64,000 nucleotides of DNA, from NCBI GenBank assembly GCA_035571835.1, contig DATNBU010000011.1:248001-312000 (forward strand), in the 5' to 3' direction. The position numbers were made by a program, and so were the translations under genes. Under the pieces are notes generated by a model. It worked only from the letters and a program-made list of their open reading frames with translations, was not told where the DNA came from and made no database searches. Positions 43,232 through 52,370 of the stretch are shown here, piece after piece; the stretch's first letter is position 1, and each line of letters starts with the position of its first letter. The DNA comes from Candidatus Limnocylindrales bacterium (GTDB taxonomy: Bacteria > Desulfobacterota > Binatia > UBA1149 > CAITLU01).

Positions 43232-44989
43232 TCAGATCGCGAGCCGCTTGGCCGTCTCCTCGTACTGCTTCCAGATTTCGGGCGGACAATGGTCCTCGAA
43301 CTTCGCGAAGAACTCCTTCTGGCTCGCGAGCTCAATCTTCCAGTCTTCCTTGTCGATGCGGAACAGCTCTTCGAGCACCGGCGGCGGAACGTCCTCTTCG
43401 ATGCCGCGAAGGTCGAGCGCGCCCGGCGCCGGCACGCGGCCGATCGGCGTCTCGACGGCCTTCCCTTCGCCTTTGCAGCGGTCGAGGATCCAGCGCAGCA
43501 CGCGCACGTTGTCGCCGAAGCCCGGCCACAGGAACTTGCCGTCGGCCTGGCGGAACCAGTTCACGTGGAAGATCTTCGGAAGCTTCGCGGCCTTGGCGGG
43601 ATCCGCGCCCAGCGACAGCCAGTGCGCGAAGTAGTCGCCCATGTTGTAACCGCAGAACGGCAGCATCGCGAAAGGATCGCGGCGGATCACGCCGACGGCC
43701 TGGTTCTGCGCGGCAGCGGTCGTCTCCGACGCGACGGCCGCGCCCACGTACACGCCGTGCTTCCAGTCGAACGACTCGAACACGAGCGGCGCGGTCTTCG
43801 CGCGGCGTCCGCCGAAGATGAACGCGGAGATCGGCACGCCGGTCGGGCTCTCCCATTCCTTCGAGATCCCGGGGCACTGGCGCGCCGGCGCCGTAAAGCG
43901 CGAGTTCGGATGCGCGGCGGGCCGCCCCGAGTCGGGCGTCCAGTCTTTTCCCTGCCAGTCCAGCGCATGCTTCGGCGCAGGGCCCATGCCTTCCCACCAC
44001 ACGCCGCCTTCGTCGGTCAGCGCGACGTTGGTGAAGATGCTGTTCTTCCTGAGCGATGCCATCGCGTTCGGATTGGTCTTGTTGCTGGTGCCCGGCGCGA
44101 CGCCGAAGAATCCCGCTTCGGGATTGATCGCGTAGAGGCGGCCGTCGGGACCGAACTTCATCCACGCGATGTCGTCGCCGACGGTCCAGACCTTCCAGCC
44201 TTCCTGGCTTTCGGGCGGGAGCAGCATCGCGAGGTTGGTCTTTCCGCAAGCCGACGGGAACGCGGCGGCCACGTATGTGACTTCGCCCTTCGGGCTTTCG
44301 AGACCGAGGATCAGCATGTGCTCGGCGAGCCAGCCTTCGCGGCGGGCCATCGTCGAGGCGATGCGCAGCGCGAAGCATTTCTTGCCGAGCAGCGCATTGC
44401 CGCCGTAGCCGGAGCCGATCGAGATGATCTCCTTGTCCTGCGGGAAGTGCAGGATGTAGCGGCGGTCCGGCGACAGGTCGCCGAGCGAGTGGAGACCCTT
44501 GACGAACGTGCCGCTGTCGCCGAGCTGGTCGAGCGCGATCTTTCCCATGCGCGTCATGATGCGCATGTTGATGACGACGTATGGAGAATCGGTGATCTCG
44601 ACGCCGACGGCGGAGATCGGAGAGCCGGCCGGGCCCATGATGTACGGCACCACGTACAGCGTGCGGCCTTTCATGCAGCCCTTGAACAGCGGCTTTACGA
44701 GGGCGCGGGCCTCGGCGGGGTCCTTCCAGTTGTTGGTCGGCCCGGCGTCTTCCTGCTTTTCGCAGCAGATGAACGTGAGGTGCTCGACGCGTGCGACGTC
44801 GTTGATGTCGCTGCGGGCGTAAAAGCTGTTGGGGTAGAGGTCGGGATTGAGTCGGGTGAGCTCCCCGCGGCTTTCCATCTCGCGACAGAGACGCTCGTTT
44901 TCTTCCTCGGAGCCGTCACACCAGTAGATGGCATCCGGCGTCGTCAGCTCCGCAACTTCTTTGACCCACTGCTCGAGTCCTTTGTGCAT
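43232..44989 (-). CDS. pckG: phosphoenolpyruvate carboxykinase (GTP)
   Basis: A 585-residue GTP-type PEPCK, which interconverts oxaloacetate and PEP at the start of gluconeogenesis. It shows the P-loop-like [13 protein letters not shown] (about 237), the metal-binding [10 protein letters not shown] and [13 protein letters not shown] segments, and C-terminal residues of the lid. Family members are about 600 residues; the ATG at 44989 (MHKGLEQW) follows AAGGGA and fits, while the ATG at 45040 would add 17 residues. Monocistronic, ended by the terminator at 43172. Confidence 0.96.
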   Translation of the reverse strand: MHKGLEQWVKEVAELTTPDAIYWCDGSEEENERLCREMESRGELTRLNPDLYPNSFYARSDINDVARVEHLTFICCEKQEDAGPTNNWKDPAEARALVKPLFKGCMKGRTLYVVPYIMGPAGSPISAVGVEITDSPYVVINMRIMTRMGKIALDQLGDSGTFVKGLHSLGDLSPDRRYILHFPQDKEIISIGSGYGGNALLGKKCFALRIASTMARREGWLAEHMLILGLESPKGEVTYVAAAFPSACGKTNLAMLLPPESQEGWKVWTVGDDIAWMKFGPDGRLYAINPEAGFFGVAPGTSNKTNPNAMASLRKNSIFTNVALTDEGGVWWEGMGPAPKHALDWQGKDWTPDSGRPAAHPNSRFTAPARQCPGISKEWESPTGVPISAFIFGGRRAKTAPLVFESFDWKHGVYVGAAVASETTAAAQNQAVGVIRRDPFAMLPFCGYNMGDYFAHWLSLGADPAKAAKLPKIFHVNWFRQADGKFLWPGFGDNVRVLRWILDRCKGEGKAVETPIGRVPAPGALDLRGIEEDVPPPVLEELFRIDKEDWKIELASQKEFFAKFEDHCPPEIWKQYEETAKRLAI

Positions 44990-45175
44990 CGGCGGTCCCT
45001 TGCCTCCTGATTTCTTTGATCGGCTTCGCGTGCTGCCCATCCGCTGCGCCGGCGCGTCGAGTGCGCGCCCTATGGCGGCGTCCGGATTTCAGATAAGCGC
45101 CGCTTCTACCGGGTTCGAATCAGAGAAGCCAGTGAGAAGTTGGGGGCGCAAGCGCGCCGTGAAGCCGGCGCTTCT

Positions 45176-45832
45176 CTACGATTGTAGGGGCTTGAATGCT
45201 TCGAGCATCTCGAGCACGCCGACGGCCGTCCGGAAGCGCCAGCGAGGCTCGGCCGGATGGAACCGGGCGATCGCAATGGCCTCGGAGATGGTCGGCGTTC
45301 CGGAATCGGAAAGGAACGTATCGCGCAGCAGCCGCCACGGGTACGTGATCAGTGCCTCCAGGCCGCTCGGCTCCTGCGCCCAGTCGGCCACCAGCAACCG
45401 GCCTCCGGGACGCAGCACGCGCCAACACTCGCGCAGCGCCGTGGCCCGGGTCCGCGCATCGAGCCTGGCGAACAGGCGCGTTGCGCAAACGATGTCGAAG
45501 CTTTCGTCCTCGAACGGCAGCGCCTCGGCGACGCCCTGATAAAGCTCGGCCGCGTGGATGGTTCCCGGAATCTTGTGCGACGCTAGCTCGAGCGCATCTT
45601 CGTTGGGATCGAGACCGACCAGGATTGCTCCCGGTTCCTGGGATGCGGCCATGGCCAGCAGGTCGCCGCTTCCGCATCCGATATCGAGCAGCCGGTCGCC
45701 CGACTTCAGCGAGACGAGCCGCAGGATCTCGGTTACGTACGCGCGCTCCGGGCTCGCCCACTGCACGAGGCGCTCGGACAGGTCCGTCAGCGTGTCGAGC
45801 CCGGCAAGGGCAATGGAGGTCGGCGGCATCAT
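45176..45832 (-). CDS. class I SAM methyltransferase (UbiE/ArsM-like)
   Basis: A 218-residue methyltransferase. It has the SAM motif LLDIGCGSGDLL, an acidic loop in VGLDPNEDALEL, and FDIVCATRLFARLDARTRA, then post-motif GGRLLVADWA. It resembles the UbiE-type enzymes that act on quinones or other small molecules. Start at ATG 45832 or the adjacent 45829; a weak GGAAG lies just upstream. Substrate unknown. Confidence 0.85.
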   Translation of the reverse strand: MMPPTSIALAGLDTLTDLSERLVQWASPERAYVTEILRLVSLKSGDRLLDIGCGSGDLLAMAASQEPGAILVGLDPNEDALELASHKIPGTIHAAELYQGVAEALPFEDESFDIVCATRLFARLDARTRATALRECWRVLRPGGRLLVADWAQEPSGLEALITYPWRLLRDTFLSDSGTPTISEAIAIARFHPAEPRWRFRTAVGVLEMLEAFKPLQS

Positions 45833-46003
45833 CTTCCGTTTCAATCGATCAGCGTTTTTCCATTCGTGGCCATTCGATGGCGTGCCGAAGGCGTCCCGAC
45901 GGCATCGGCACACCGTGCCCGGCCAGTGCGCGATAGTTCGTTACCGCTGCAAATACCAAGCGTTTCCGGCGTCGGGAAGCTTCGAGTAAAGCACCGGGTT
46001 CCG

Positions 46004-47419
46004 ATGAAATCCATGCGACGAATTCGCCGCAGCCGGATGCCGCGGCCGGCGCTGCGCGCTTTGCCGCCGGCGAGAGTGGCTCGTTCGATCGCTGTCGCGA
46101 CGCTTTTCATCGTTGCGGCCTCGGCCGGCTGCCGTCATGAACCACCGCGGCCGGACGTCCTGCTGGTCACGATCGATACGCTGCGCAGCGACCACTGCTC
46201 GGCCTACGGCTACGCGGTGCCGACTACGCCGACCCTCGAGCGGCTGGCGTCGGGCGGAGTCCTCTATCGGCGCGCGTACGCAGAGTCGTCGACCACCGCG
46301 CCGTCGCACGCGGTGCTGATGACCGGCCGCCACTTCCGCACGTTCGGGCTCACCAGGAACGGCGGCACGCTGCCGGACGACGTCGAGACGCTCGCGGAAT
46401 CGATGCATGCGGTCGGATACGAGACGGCAGGCTTCATCAGCTCGTTCCCGTTGATCGGCCGTTTTGGATTTTCGCAGGGCTTCGACATCTACGAGGACCG
46501 TTTCGTACCGGAAGAAGCGTCGGCCGGCCGCCGCCATCCCGGTCAGCAGGCGCACGATCGCGAGGCCGGTGCGACGCTGGCGCGCGTCGTCGCGTGGCTC
46601 GAGACGCGCAATGACACGAAGCCGCTTTTCCTGTGGGTGCACTTCGTAGACCCCCATTTTCCTTATCGTCCACCGGCGAGCTTCGAAGGTGACTGGCCGA
46701 CCGGTCACGACACTGCGATCGAGCGCTACGACGGCGAAGTGCGCTACGCCGACCAGCAGCTCGGCCGGCTCATCGACCGGCTCGCCGCGCGCGAGACCCG
46801 GCGCGGCCAGCTGATCGTCGTCACCAGCGATCACGGCGAAGGCCTCGGCGATCACGACTGGATGACGCACGGGATCAACCTTTACGAAGAAGCCGTGCGC
46901 GTGCCGCTCATTGCGAAGTGGAAAGGCCACCTGCCGGCAAAGAACGTCGTCGACGATCCTGTCGGGCTCATCGACGTCGCGCCGGGAATTCTCTCGCTGC
47001 TCGAGATCGATCCGAAGACCGAGGTGCACGGCCGTCATCTGTTCGATCCGCCGGAGGCCGGCCGATCGATTTTCCTGCAGCGGCGCGACTATCGAAGCAG
47101 CCACGAGCGCGGCCGGCTGATCGCCGGAGAAATGACGGCCGTCGTCGCCGGCTCGTCGAAACTGATCGTCGCGCCCGGCGAACAGCGGCGCGAGCTCTAC
47201 GACCTGGCCGCCGACGCTCGCGAGCAGACCGACCTGCTGAAGAACCTGCCGCCCCCCGCTGCTGCCTCACCGGCCCGAGATGCGATCGAGAATCTGTTTC
47301 GCAGGCTCGACGCCGAGCTGTTCGGCTGGCAGAGCCGCTTCCCTGCCGCGCCGAAATCAAACGAGCGGCTCGATCTCGAGACCCGCAAGGCGCTTCGTTC
47401 CCTCGGGTACGTCGACTAG
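46004..47419 (+). CDS. sulfatase-fold lipoprotein with threonine at the nucleophile position
   Basis: A 471-residue protein. A basic N-terminus and hydrophobic stretch end in the lipobox VAASAGC (Cys43), so it is lipid-anchored, probably in the outer membrane or periplasm. The metal-site Asp58 (TIDTLR) and Asp/His pair in SDHGEGLGDHDW match alkaline phosphatase superfamily sulfatases. At the spot where true sulfatases have C-x-P-S-R, this has Thr98-A-P-S-H, so formylglycine cannot form. It may act instead as a phosphodiesterase or phosphotransferase with a Thr nucleophile, or be a degenerate sulfatase. Confidence 0.85.
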   Translation: MKSMRRIRRSRMPRPALRALPPARVARSIAVATLFIVAASAGCRHEPPRPDVLLVTIDTLRSDHCSAYGYAVPTTPTLERLASGGVLYRRAYAESSTTAPSHAVLMTGRHFRTFGLTRNGGTLPDDVETLAESMHAVGYETAGFISSFPLIGRFGFSQGFDIYEDRFVPEEASAGRRHPGQQAHDREAGATLARVVAWLETRNDTKPLFLWVHFVDPHFPYRPPASFEGDWPTGHDTAIERYDGEVRYADQQLGRLIDRLAARETRRGQLIVVTSDHGEGLGDHDWMTHGINLYEEAVRVPLIAKWKGHLPAKNVVDDPVGLIDVAPGILSLLEIDPKTEVHGRHLFDPPEAGRSIFLQRRDYRSSHERGRLIAGEMTAVVAGSSKLIVAPGEQRRELYDLAADAREQTDLLKNLPPPAAASPARDAIENLFRRLDAELFGWQSRFPAAPKSNERLDLETRKALRSLGYVD

Positions 47420-47520
47420 CGGTGCGTCAAAGGCTGCTGTTGCTTTCGAGGATCGCCGGGGAAACATTCATCGAATTGCGGGCCCGCAGCTCGCGTCCAC
47501 GACGCCGGGAGCGAAACATC

Positions 47521-47856
47521 ATGGCCGACGACATTTTCCAGACCATCCAGTCCCAGATCCAGAAGGACCGCATCGTTCTCTACATGAAGGGAACGCCCCT
47601 GATGCCCCAGTGCGGCTTTTCGCAGAAGGTCACGCTCGCGCTCAAGGCGGTCGGCGCCAAGTTCGCCAGCTACAACGTGCTCGAGGATCCGATGCTGCGC
47701 GAAGGCATCAAGCAGTTCTCCAACTGGCCGACGATCCCGCAGCTCTACGTGGACGGCGAGTTCGTCGGAGGCTGCGACATTGCGATGGCCATGTACGAAA
47801 GCGGCGAGCTCGAGAAGCTCGTCGCCGGCGAAGCCCAGGCAAGCCACGCCCACTGA
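47521..47856 (+). CDS. grxD: monothiol glutaredoxin, CGFS type
   Basis: A 111-residue Grx4-type protein. It has the active-site CGFS at Cys31, the GTPLMPQ loop, and the conserved SNWPTIPQLYVDGEFVGG segment that binds glutathione. These proteins carry a [2Fe-2S] bridge and deliver it to apo-proteins. GGGAG precedes the ATG at 47521. No other Fe-S assembly genes are adjacent. Confidence 0.95.
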   Translation: MADDIFQTIQSQIQKDRIVLYMKGTPLMPQCGFSQKVTLALKAVGAKFASYNVLEDPMLREGIKQFSNWPTIPQLYVDGEFVGGCDIAMAMYESGELEKLVAGEAQASHAH

Positions 47857-47999
47857 CGGCTTCGCCGGCGCATCGCGGCCGCGCCGCGCGTCCGATCTGC
47901 CGCTTCGCGATTCGCCGATAGGCCTATAGGATTGACGAACACTTCGGTGCGCCCGCAGCTCACGGCTTCGCGCCCACTTCTGCTGCTACCGCTTCCCTG

Positions 48000-49553
48000 A
48001 TGGCCACTCCGTCTTTTTCCCCTTCGGACCTCTCCGACCTCGCCGCACGCGGCATCTCGCCGGACGATGCCCACGGCCAGCTCCATCTGTACGCGACGCC
48101 GCCCCGGCCGGCGTGCCTCGTGCGGCCATGCTCGCCGGGCGACGGGATCCTGCAACTGACCGACGAACAGGCCGGCGGCTACGCGTCGCGCTACGACGAG
48201 CTCGCGCGCTCGCTCGACGTCGCCAAGTTCGTGCCGGCCTCGGGCGCCGCGAGCCGCATGTTCAAGTCGCTGCTGGCTGCGCTTGCCGATCCGTCGCTCG
48301 TCACGCGCGGCGATTTCGAAGCCCGCGCTGCGGCCGGTTCCGCCGATGCGAAAGTGGTCGTGACGTTCCTTTGCGGTCTTCGCGATTTCGCATTCTTCGA
48401 TTCGCTGTCCGCCGAGCTTGCGCGGTCCGGTATCGATATCGATTCGGCAGTGACTGGGGACGTGCCGGCGATTCTTCGCGCGCTGCTCGACGACGGTGCG
48501 CTCGGCTACGCGTCGCTGCCGAAAGGCCTGCTCGCGTTTCACCGCGAGCGCGGCCAGGTGCGAACGGCGTTCGAGGAACATCTGATCGAGGCCGCGGCCT
48601 ACGCCCGCGGAAAAGGCGACGTCTGCCGCCTGCACTTTACCGTTTCGCCGGAACACGAAAGCCGCTTTCGCGACCTGCTCGAGCGTGTGCGCGCGTCGTA
48701 CGAGCAGCGCTTCGAGGTTCGCTACGACGTCGGGTTTTCGCACCAGAAACCCGCCACCGACACGATCGCCGTCGATCCGGAAGGTCGTCCGTTCCGCGAC
48801 AAAAACGGACGCCTGCTGTTCCGGCCAGCGGGCCACGGCGCGCTGATCGAGAACCTCGGCGAGACAGGTGCCGACCTGCTGTTCGTCAAGAACATCGACA
48901 ACGTAGCCGTCGAATCGTTCCTGCCGGTGACGTCGCTGTGGAAACGCGCGCTTGCCGGGCTGCTGCTCGAGCTGCGCGACGAAGTCTTCGCGCACCGGCG
49001 CGCAGTCGAAAGCGGCGGCGCCGCCACCATCCGCGCGGCCGCCGATTTCCTTGCGAAGAGGTTCGGAAGCTCGGAGACGTCGGGTGAGCTCGATGCGCAG
49101 ATCGTCATCCGCGCGCTCGACAGGCCGCTTCGCGCGTGCGGCATGGTCTCGTCGGACACGAATCCGGGGGGAGGCCCGTTCTGGGTAGCCGGCGCCGGCG
49201 GCCGCGAGAGCAAGCAGATCGTCGAGACCTCGCAGGTCGACCTTCGCGACCCTGCGCAGAAAGCGATCCTCGCGAGCACGCGCCATTTCAATCCGGTCGA
49301 TCTCATCTGCATCACGCGCGACTGGAAGGGCAGGGCGTACGACCTCGGCGCTTTCGTCGATCGCGAAGCGTTTTTCATCGCCGAGAAATCCCAGGACGGA
49401 CGCCCGCTGCGATCGCTCGAACGTCCCGGGCTGTGGAACGGCGCGATGGCCGGGTGGAATACGGTGTTCGTCGAGGTGCCTCTGGAGACGTTCAATCCGG
49501 TCAAGACCGTCACCGATCTGCTCGAGCCTGCACATCAGGGCCGGCGTTCGTGA
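48000..49553 (+). CDS. DUF4301 family protein
   Basis: A 517-residue protein matching the DUF4301 family, with an N-terminal helical stretch, then KFVPASGAASRMFKSLLAAL, a nucleotide-binding-like loop shared with nucleotidyltransferases, and conserved HFTVSPEH, DTIAVDPEGRPFRDKNG and NIDNVAVESFLPV segments. Best guess is a nucleotidyltransferase-like enzyme; catalysis is not established. The ATG at 48000 overlaps an upstream TGA. Unrelated to its neighbours by context. Confidence 0.8.
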   Translation: MATPSFSPSDLSDLAARGISPDDAHGQLHLYATPPRPACLVRPCSPGDGILQLTDEQAGGYASRYDELARSLDVAKFVPASGAASRMFKSLLAALADPSLVTRGDFEARAAAGSADAKVVVTFLCGLRDFAFFDSLSAELARSGIDIDSAVTGDVPAILRALLDDGALGYASLPKGLLAFHRERGQVRTAFEEHLIEAAAYARGKGDVCRLHFTVSPEHESRFRDLLERVRASYEQRFEVRYDVGFSHQKPATDTIAVDPEGRPFRDKNGRLLFRPAGHGALIENLGETGADLLFVKNIDNVAVESFLPVTSLWKRALAGLLLELRDEVFAHRRAVESGGAATIRAAADFLAKRFGSSETSGELDAQIVIRALDRPLRACGMVSSDTNPGGGPFWVAGAGGRESKQIVETSQVDLRDPAQKAILASTRHFNPVDLICITRDWKGRAYDLGAFVDREAFFIAEKSQDGRPLRSLERPGLWNGAMAGWNTVFVEVPLETFNPVKTVTDLLEPAHQGRRS

Positions 49554-49611
49554 CCTGTCGCTCGACTTCGAAGCAGAGAATCGCTTAATCTTTTTTCACG
49601 AGCGGACCAGC

Positions 49612-50331
49612 GTGCGATACCTGAACTTCGACCTTCTCGAATCCTTCGACACCAGGGCCTTCCAGGCGACGTCCCCCTATCCATTCCTCAACCCGGAGAA
49701 CGCGCTGACCGAAGAAGGCTACCGCCGGCTTCTCGCCACGCTGCCCCCTACGGAAGTGATGCGTCCGTATTTCGGCATCAAGCGGAAACACGGGCAGGAG
49801 CCGCACGATCGCTGGGTGCTCGAGTACAGCCGCAACGCCGAGCTTTCGGACGACTGGCGCGCGTTCATCGGCGAGCTTCGCAGTGCGCGCTACGGCCGAT
49901 GGATCAAGCGCATGTTCGGCCGCGGCGGGCTGTGGCTGAACTTTCACTGGCACTACACGCCGGCGAGCGCATCGGTGTCGCCGCATTGCGACAGCCCGCG
50001 CAAGCTCGGCTCGCATATCTTCTACATGAACGATCCGGAGACCTGGGATCCGTCGTGGGGCGGCGAGACGGTCGTTCTCGACGACGAGGGCAAGCTGCCG
50101 ACCAAATCCGCACCGAAGTGGGAGGACTTCAAGTCGGCGACGCCCGCGATTGCGGTCGGCAACCGCAGCTTCCTGTTCGCGCGGCGCGGCAACTCGTGGC
50201 ACGGCGTGCGCTCGATTCGTTGTCCCGAAGGCAAGCTGCGCAAGGTGTTCATCGTGGTCGTCAACGACATGGTGAAATCGATCCCGTACATCATCCGGCA
50301 GCGGGTCTTTCACCAGGAAGCGGGGTACTGA
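49612..50331 (+). CDS. 2-oxoglutarate/Fe(II) oxygenase-like protein
   Basis: A 239-residue protein starting at a GTG. It has the facial triad H125-x-D127 (SPHCDSP) and H197 (SWHGV), with an Arg/Lys set some 10-15 residues later (KLRKVFIV) to bind 2-oxoglutarate. The fold resembles prolyl hydroxylases. It may hydroxylate a protein or small molecule. It converges on the histidine phosphatase gene. The ribosome site is weak (GAGCGG). Confidence 0.8.
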   Translation: MRYLNFDLLESFDTRAFQATSPYPFLNPENALTEEGYRRLLATLPPTEVMRPYFGIKRKHGQEPHDRWVLEYSRNAELSDDWRAFIGELRSARYGRWIKRMFGRGGLWLNFHWHYTPASASVSPHCDSPRKLGSHIFYMNDPETWDPSWGGETVVLDDEGKLPTKSAPKWEDFKSATPAIAVGNRSFLFARRGNSWHGVRSIRCPEGKLRKVFIVVVNDMVKSIPYIIRQRVFHQEAGY

Positions 50332-50357
50332 CGCCGGGACGCGCCTGTCGCGTACGG

Positions 50358-50993
50358 TCACGGTCCCGGCGACTTCGTCCACTGCGTCCATTGCGCCGGC
50401 GGAAAGACGCGGGCCACCACGCGGTACTTGCCGTCCGCGGGCTGGAACACCACGACTTCTCCCTCGCCGATATCCGAAAATTCCTTTCCGGCCGCGTCCT
50501 GCAGATTCGGAGCGTGGCTGACGATGAGAGTGTTCTTGCCGGCGGCAGGCGCCGTCGACAGCAGCTTGCGAAGCGCATCTGCGCGGCGCTGATTTTCCTC
50601 CGGGGGGACGGTCGCGCCGGTACTCGTGACGTCCGGCGTCGGCTCGGGAGTTCCGACGCCCAGAAGCGTGGCCGACTCGCGGGCGCGCTGCAGCTGGCTG
50701 CAGACGATGCGTCCGATCGGAATCCGGAGCGCGCGCAGCGCCTCTCCGAGCGCCACGGCCTGCTTGCGACCCTCGTCCGTCAACTGGCGTTGCGCGGCGA
50801 TGTTGTCGAGATGGGCCGGGTCGGTGTCCTGCTGCTCGTGATTGGTGGCAAAGTGACGAAGGAACAGCACGTATCCGCCCTTCTGGAGCTCTGCGACGAC
50901 GCTCCTGTCCGGTGTCGGCGGCTGGGCGTGCGCGGCGCAGGCGAGCACAACACCGATCAGCGGACAAAGAATGGATCTGAGCAGCCCCGTCAT
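50358..50993 (-). CDS. exported histidine phosphatase (PGM-like)
   Basis: A 211-residue member of the histidine phosphatase superfamily. A signal peptide (about 1-23, ending AHA) is followed by LFLRHFATN (Arg46-His47 nucleophile) and VSHAPNL, the second conserved His. It should be a periplasmic phosphomonoesterase. The ATG at 50993 is preferred because it opens directly on the signal peptide. The mature protein is short for the family and may lack an insert domain. Confidence 0.85.
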   Translation of the reverse strand: MTGLLRSILCPLIGVVLACAAHAQPPTPDRSVVAELQKGGYVLFLRHFATNHEQQDTDPAHLDNIAAQRQLTDEGRKQAVALGEALRALRIPIGRIVCSQLQRARESATLLGVGTPEPTPDVTSTGATVPPEENQRRADALRKLLSTAPAAGKNTLIVSHAPNLQDAAGKEFSDIGEGEVVVFQPADGKYRVVARVFPPAQWTQWTKSPGP

Positions 50994-51074
50994 GTCGCAT
51001 CCACCTGCGTTTCGCATTGCGCAGCGCAGGAAGGATTCACCGTATAGTCCATTTCAACCTGGAGGTAGGCCGCA

Positions 51075-51524
51075 ATGGAAAAACCCGCAGATGTGAATCC
51101 GCCCGGATTGATCGACGGTCTGTTCAACCGGCTGTTCGGGTGGCTGATCGCACGAGGGCTCGCGCCGTCCAACTTTTTCCTGCTCGAGGTGCGTGGAAGG
51201 AAAAGCGGCCGGATGTATTCGACTCCCGTCGATCTGCTGGCGTACAACGGCCGCGACTATCTCGTGGCACCGCGCGGGCGGACGCAGTGGGTGCGCAACG
51301 CTGCGGCGAGCGGCGAGGTCAATCTGCGTCAAGGCCGCACGAGCCGGCGCTACAGCCTGCACGCCGTTGCGGATGCCGACAAACCGGCGATCCTCAAATC
51401 CTATCTCGATACCTATCGCTCTCAGGTCCAGCGCTTCTTTCCGGTTCCCGCCGGCTCTCGTGTCGAGGCGTTCGCGTCGCTCGTCGATCGCTATCCCGCA
51501 TTCGAGATCCGGCCCGTGGCCTGA
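51075..51524 (+). CDS. deazaflavin (F420)-dependent nitroreductase-family protein, Ddn-like
   Basis: A 149-residue split-barrel protein. LLEVRGRKSGRMYSTPVDLL and YLVAPRGRTQWVRNAAASG match the Ddn/Rv3547 family, which binds coenzyme F420 or related flavins and reduces quinones or nitro compounds. TGGAGGT precedes the ATG. If F420 is used, the organism should have fbiABC genes; none are in this window. A word A repeat follows its stop. Confidence 0.85.
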   Translation: MEKPADVNPPGLIDGLFNRLFGWLIARGLAPSNFFLLEVRGRKSGRMYSTPVDLLAYNGRDYLVAPRGRTQWVRNAAASGEVNLRQGRTSRRYSLHAVADADKPAILKSYLDTYRSQVQRFFPVPAGSRVEAFASLVDRYPAFEIRPVA

Positions 51525-51528
51525 ACGG

Positions 51529-51581
51529 AAAAATCGGGGACAGACACTGATTTTCCGGAATCGGTGTCTGTCCCCGATTTT
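51529..51581. repeat. GGGGACAG intergenic repeat, word A, near-perfect inverted pair
   Basis: AAAATCGGGGACAGACACTG, a short centre, and its inverted copy CGGTGTCTGTCCCCGATTTT. The cleanest copy in the window. It lies between the convergent Ddn-like and lipoprotein genes, where it could act as a two-way terminator. Confidence 0.9.
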
Positions 51582-51655
51582 GCGTGATGCGCGGGAAGCC
51601 GGGCCAGCGACCGCCAGCAAATGCTGGCAGCGGCGCTCGCTGGTGCAGGTCGCTT

Positions 51656-52129
51656 CTAAAGAGTGCTGACAGCGGCGCTCGGCGGTGCAGGGTATTCGAC
51701 CAGCAGCTGGTCCATGACCGGCTTCATCTTGGTTGCCGTACCTTCGTACTTCGTCAACGCGTACCCGCCGCCGCCGCGCAGATGGTATTCGGCATAGGCG
51801 ATCTGTCGGCCGTCGCGCCGCATCCAGATCTCCGCTTTCACCAGGTACGTAACAATGTCCCAGCTCTGTCGCGCCGTATACGTGACGACGACGTCGCAAT
51901 TCTCGGGTTTGGTTCCCGTGAAGGTTTCCGACGTAAATCCGTGGCGCTGGAAACCACCGATCAGCGTGTTGAGGAAGTCGCGAACGATCACGGCCGGATT
52001 CTCCGCGATACAGACATGGCTCACGGGAACCTCGCTGCGCGGGAGCGCTTCTACGTGGATCGCTGTGCAGCCGGCGAGGAACGCCAGCGCAACGGACGTG
52101 GGTAACGCGCAGGATCGAAATGTCGTCAT
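51656..52129 (-). CDS. lipoprotein, possibly Sbal_3080 type
   Basis: A 157-residue protein with an N-terminal signal and lipobox LAFLAGC (Cys21). The body has VRDFLNTLIGGFQRHGFTSETF, VTYTARQSWD and AEIWMRRDGRQIAYAEYHL, a strand-rich fold seen in small lipoproteins named Sbal_3080 in other bacteria; that match is tentative. It is probably anchored in the outer membrane and faces the periplasm. Confidence 0.68.
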   Translation of the reverse strand: MTTFRSCALPTSVALAFLAGCTAIHVEALPRSEVPVSHVCIAENPAVIVRDFLNTLIGGFQRHGFTSETFTGTKPENCDVVVTYTARQSWDIVTYLVKAEIWMRRDGRQIAYAEYHLRGGGGYALTKYEGTATKMKPVMDQLLVEYPAPPSAAVSTL

Positions 52130-52370
52130 CGGGATCTCCGTCGCAGAAGTCTGGCTCGCGGCGATTTGTGCATGGCCGGCTGAGTTGCGGCAATCGCGGT
52201 GTGCGGCAGGTGAGCGCTGTCACGTTGCAGCCCTGGTCCTCCTGCAAGGATTGCCGGCGCAGGAAGATCGAGAAAAGGCGCTCGCCGCACCTCGTCCTGC
52301 ATCGTGCGGTGAATCGATCTCGCCGTAGCTTTTTAGGATCCAGCCGCGCGGCGAATCTCGCCGTTGCTTT

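Noticed and set aside
43226-45010. 594-residue frame antisense to pckG
   Set aside because: Shadow of a clear PEPCK.
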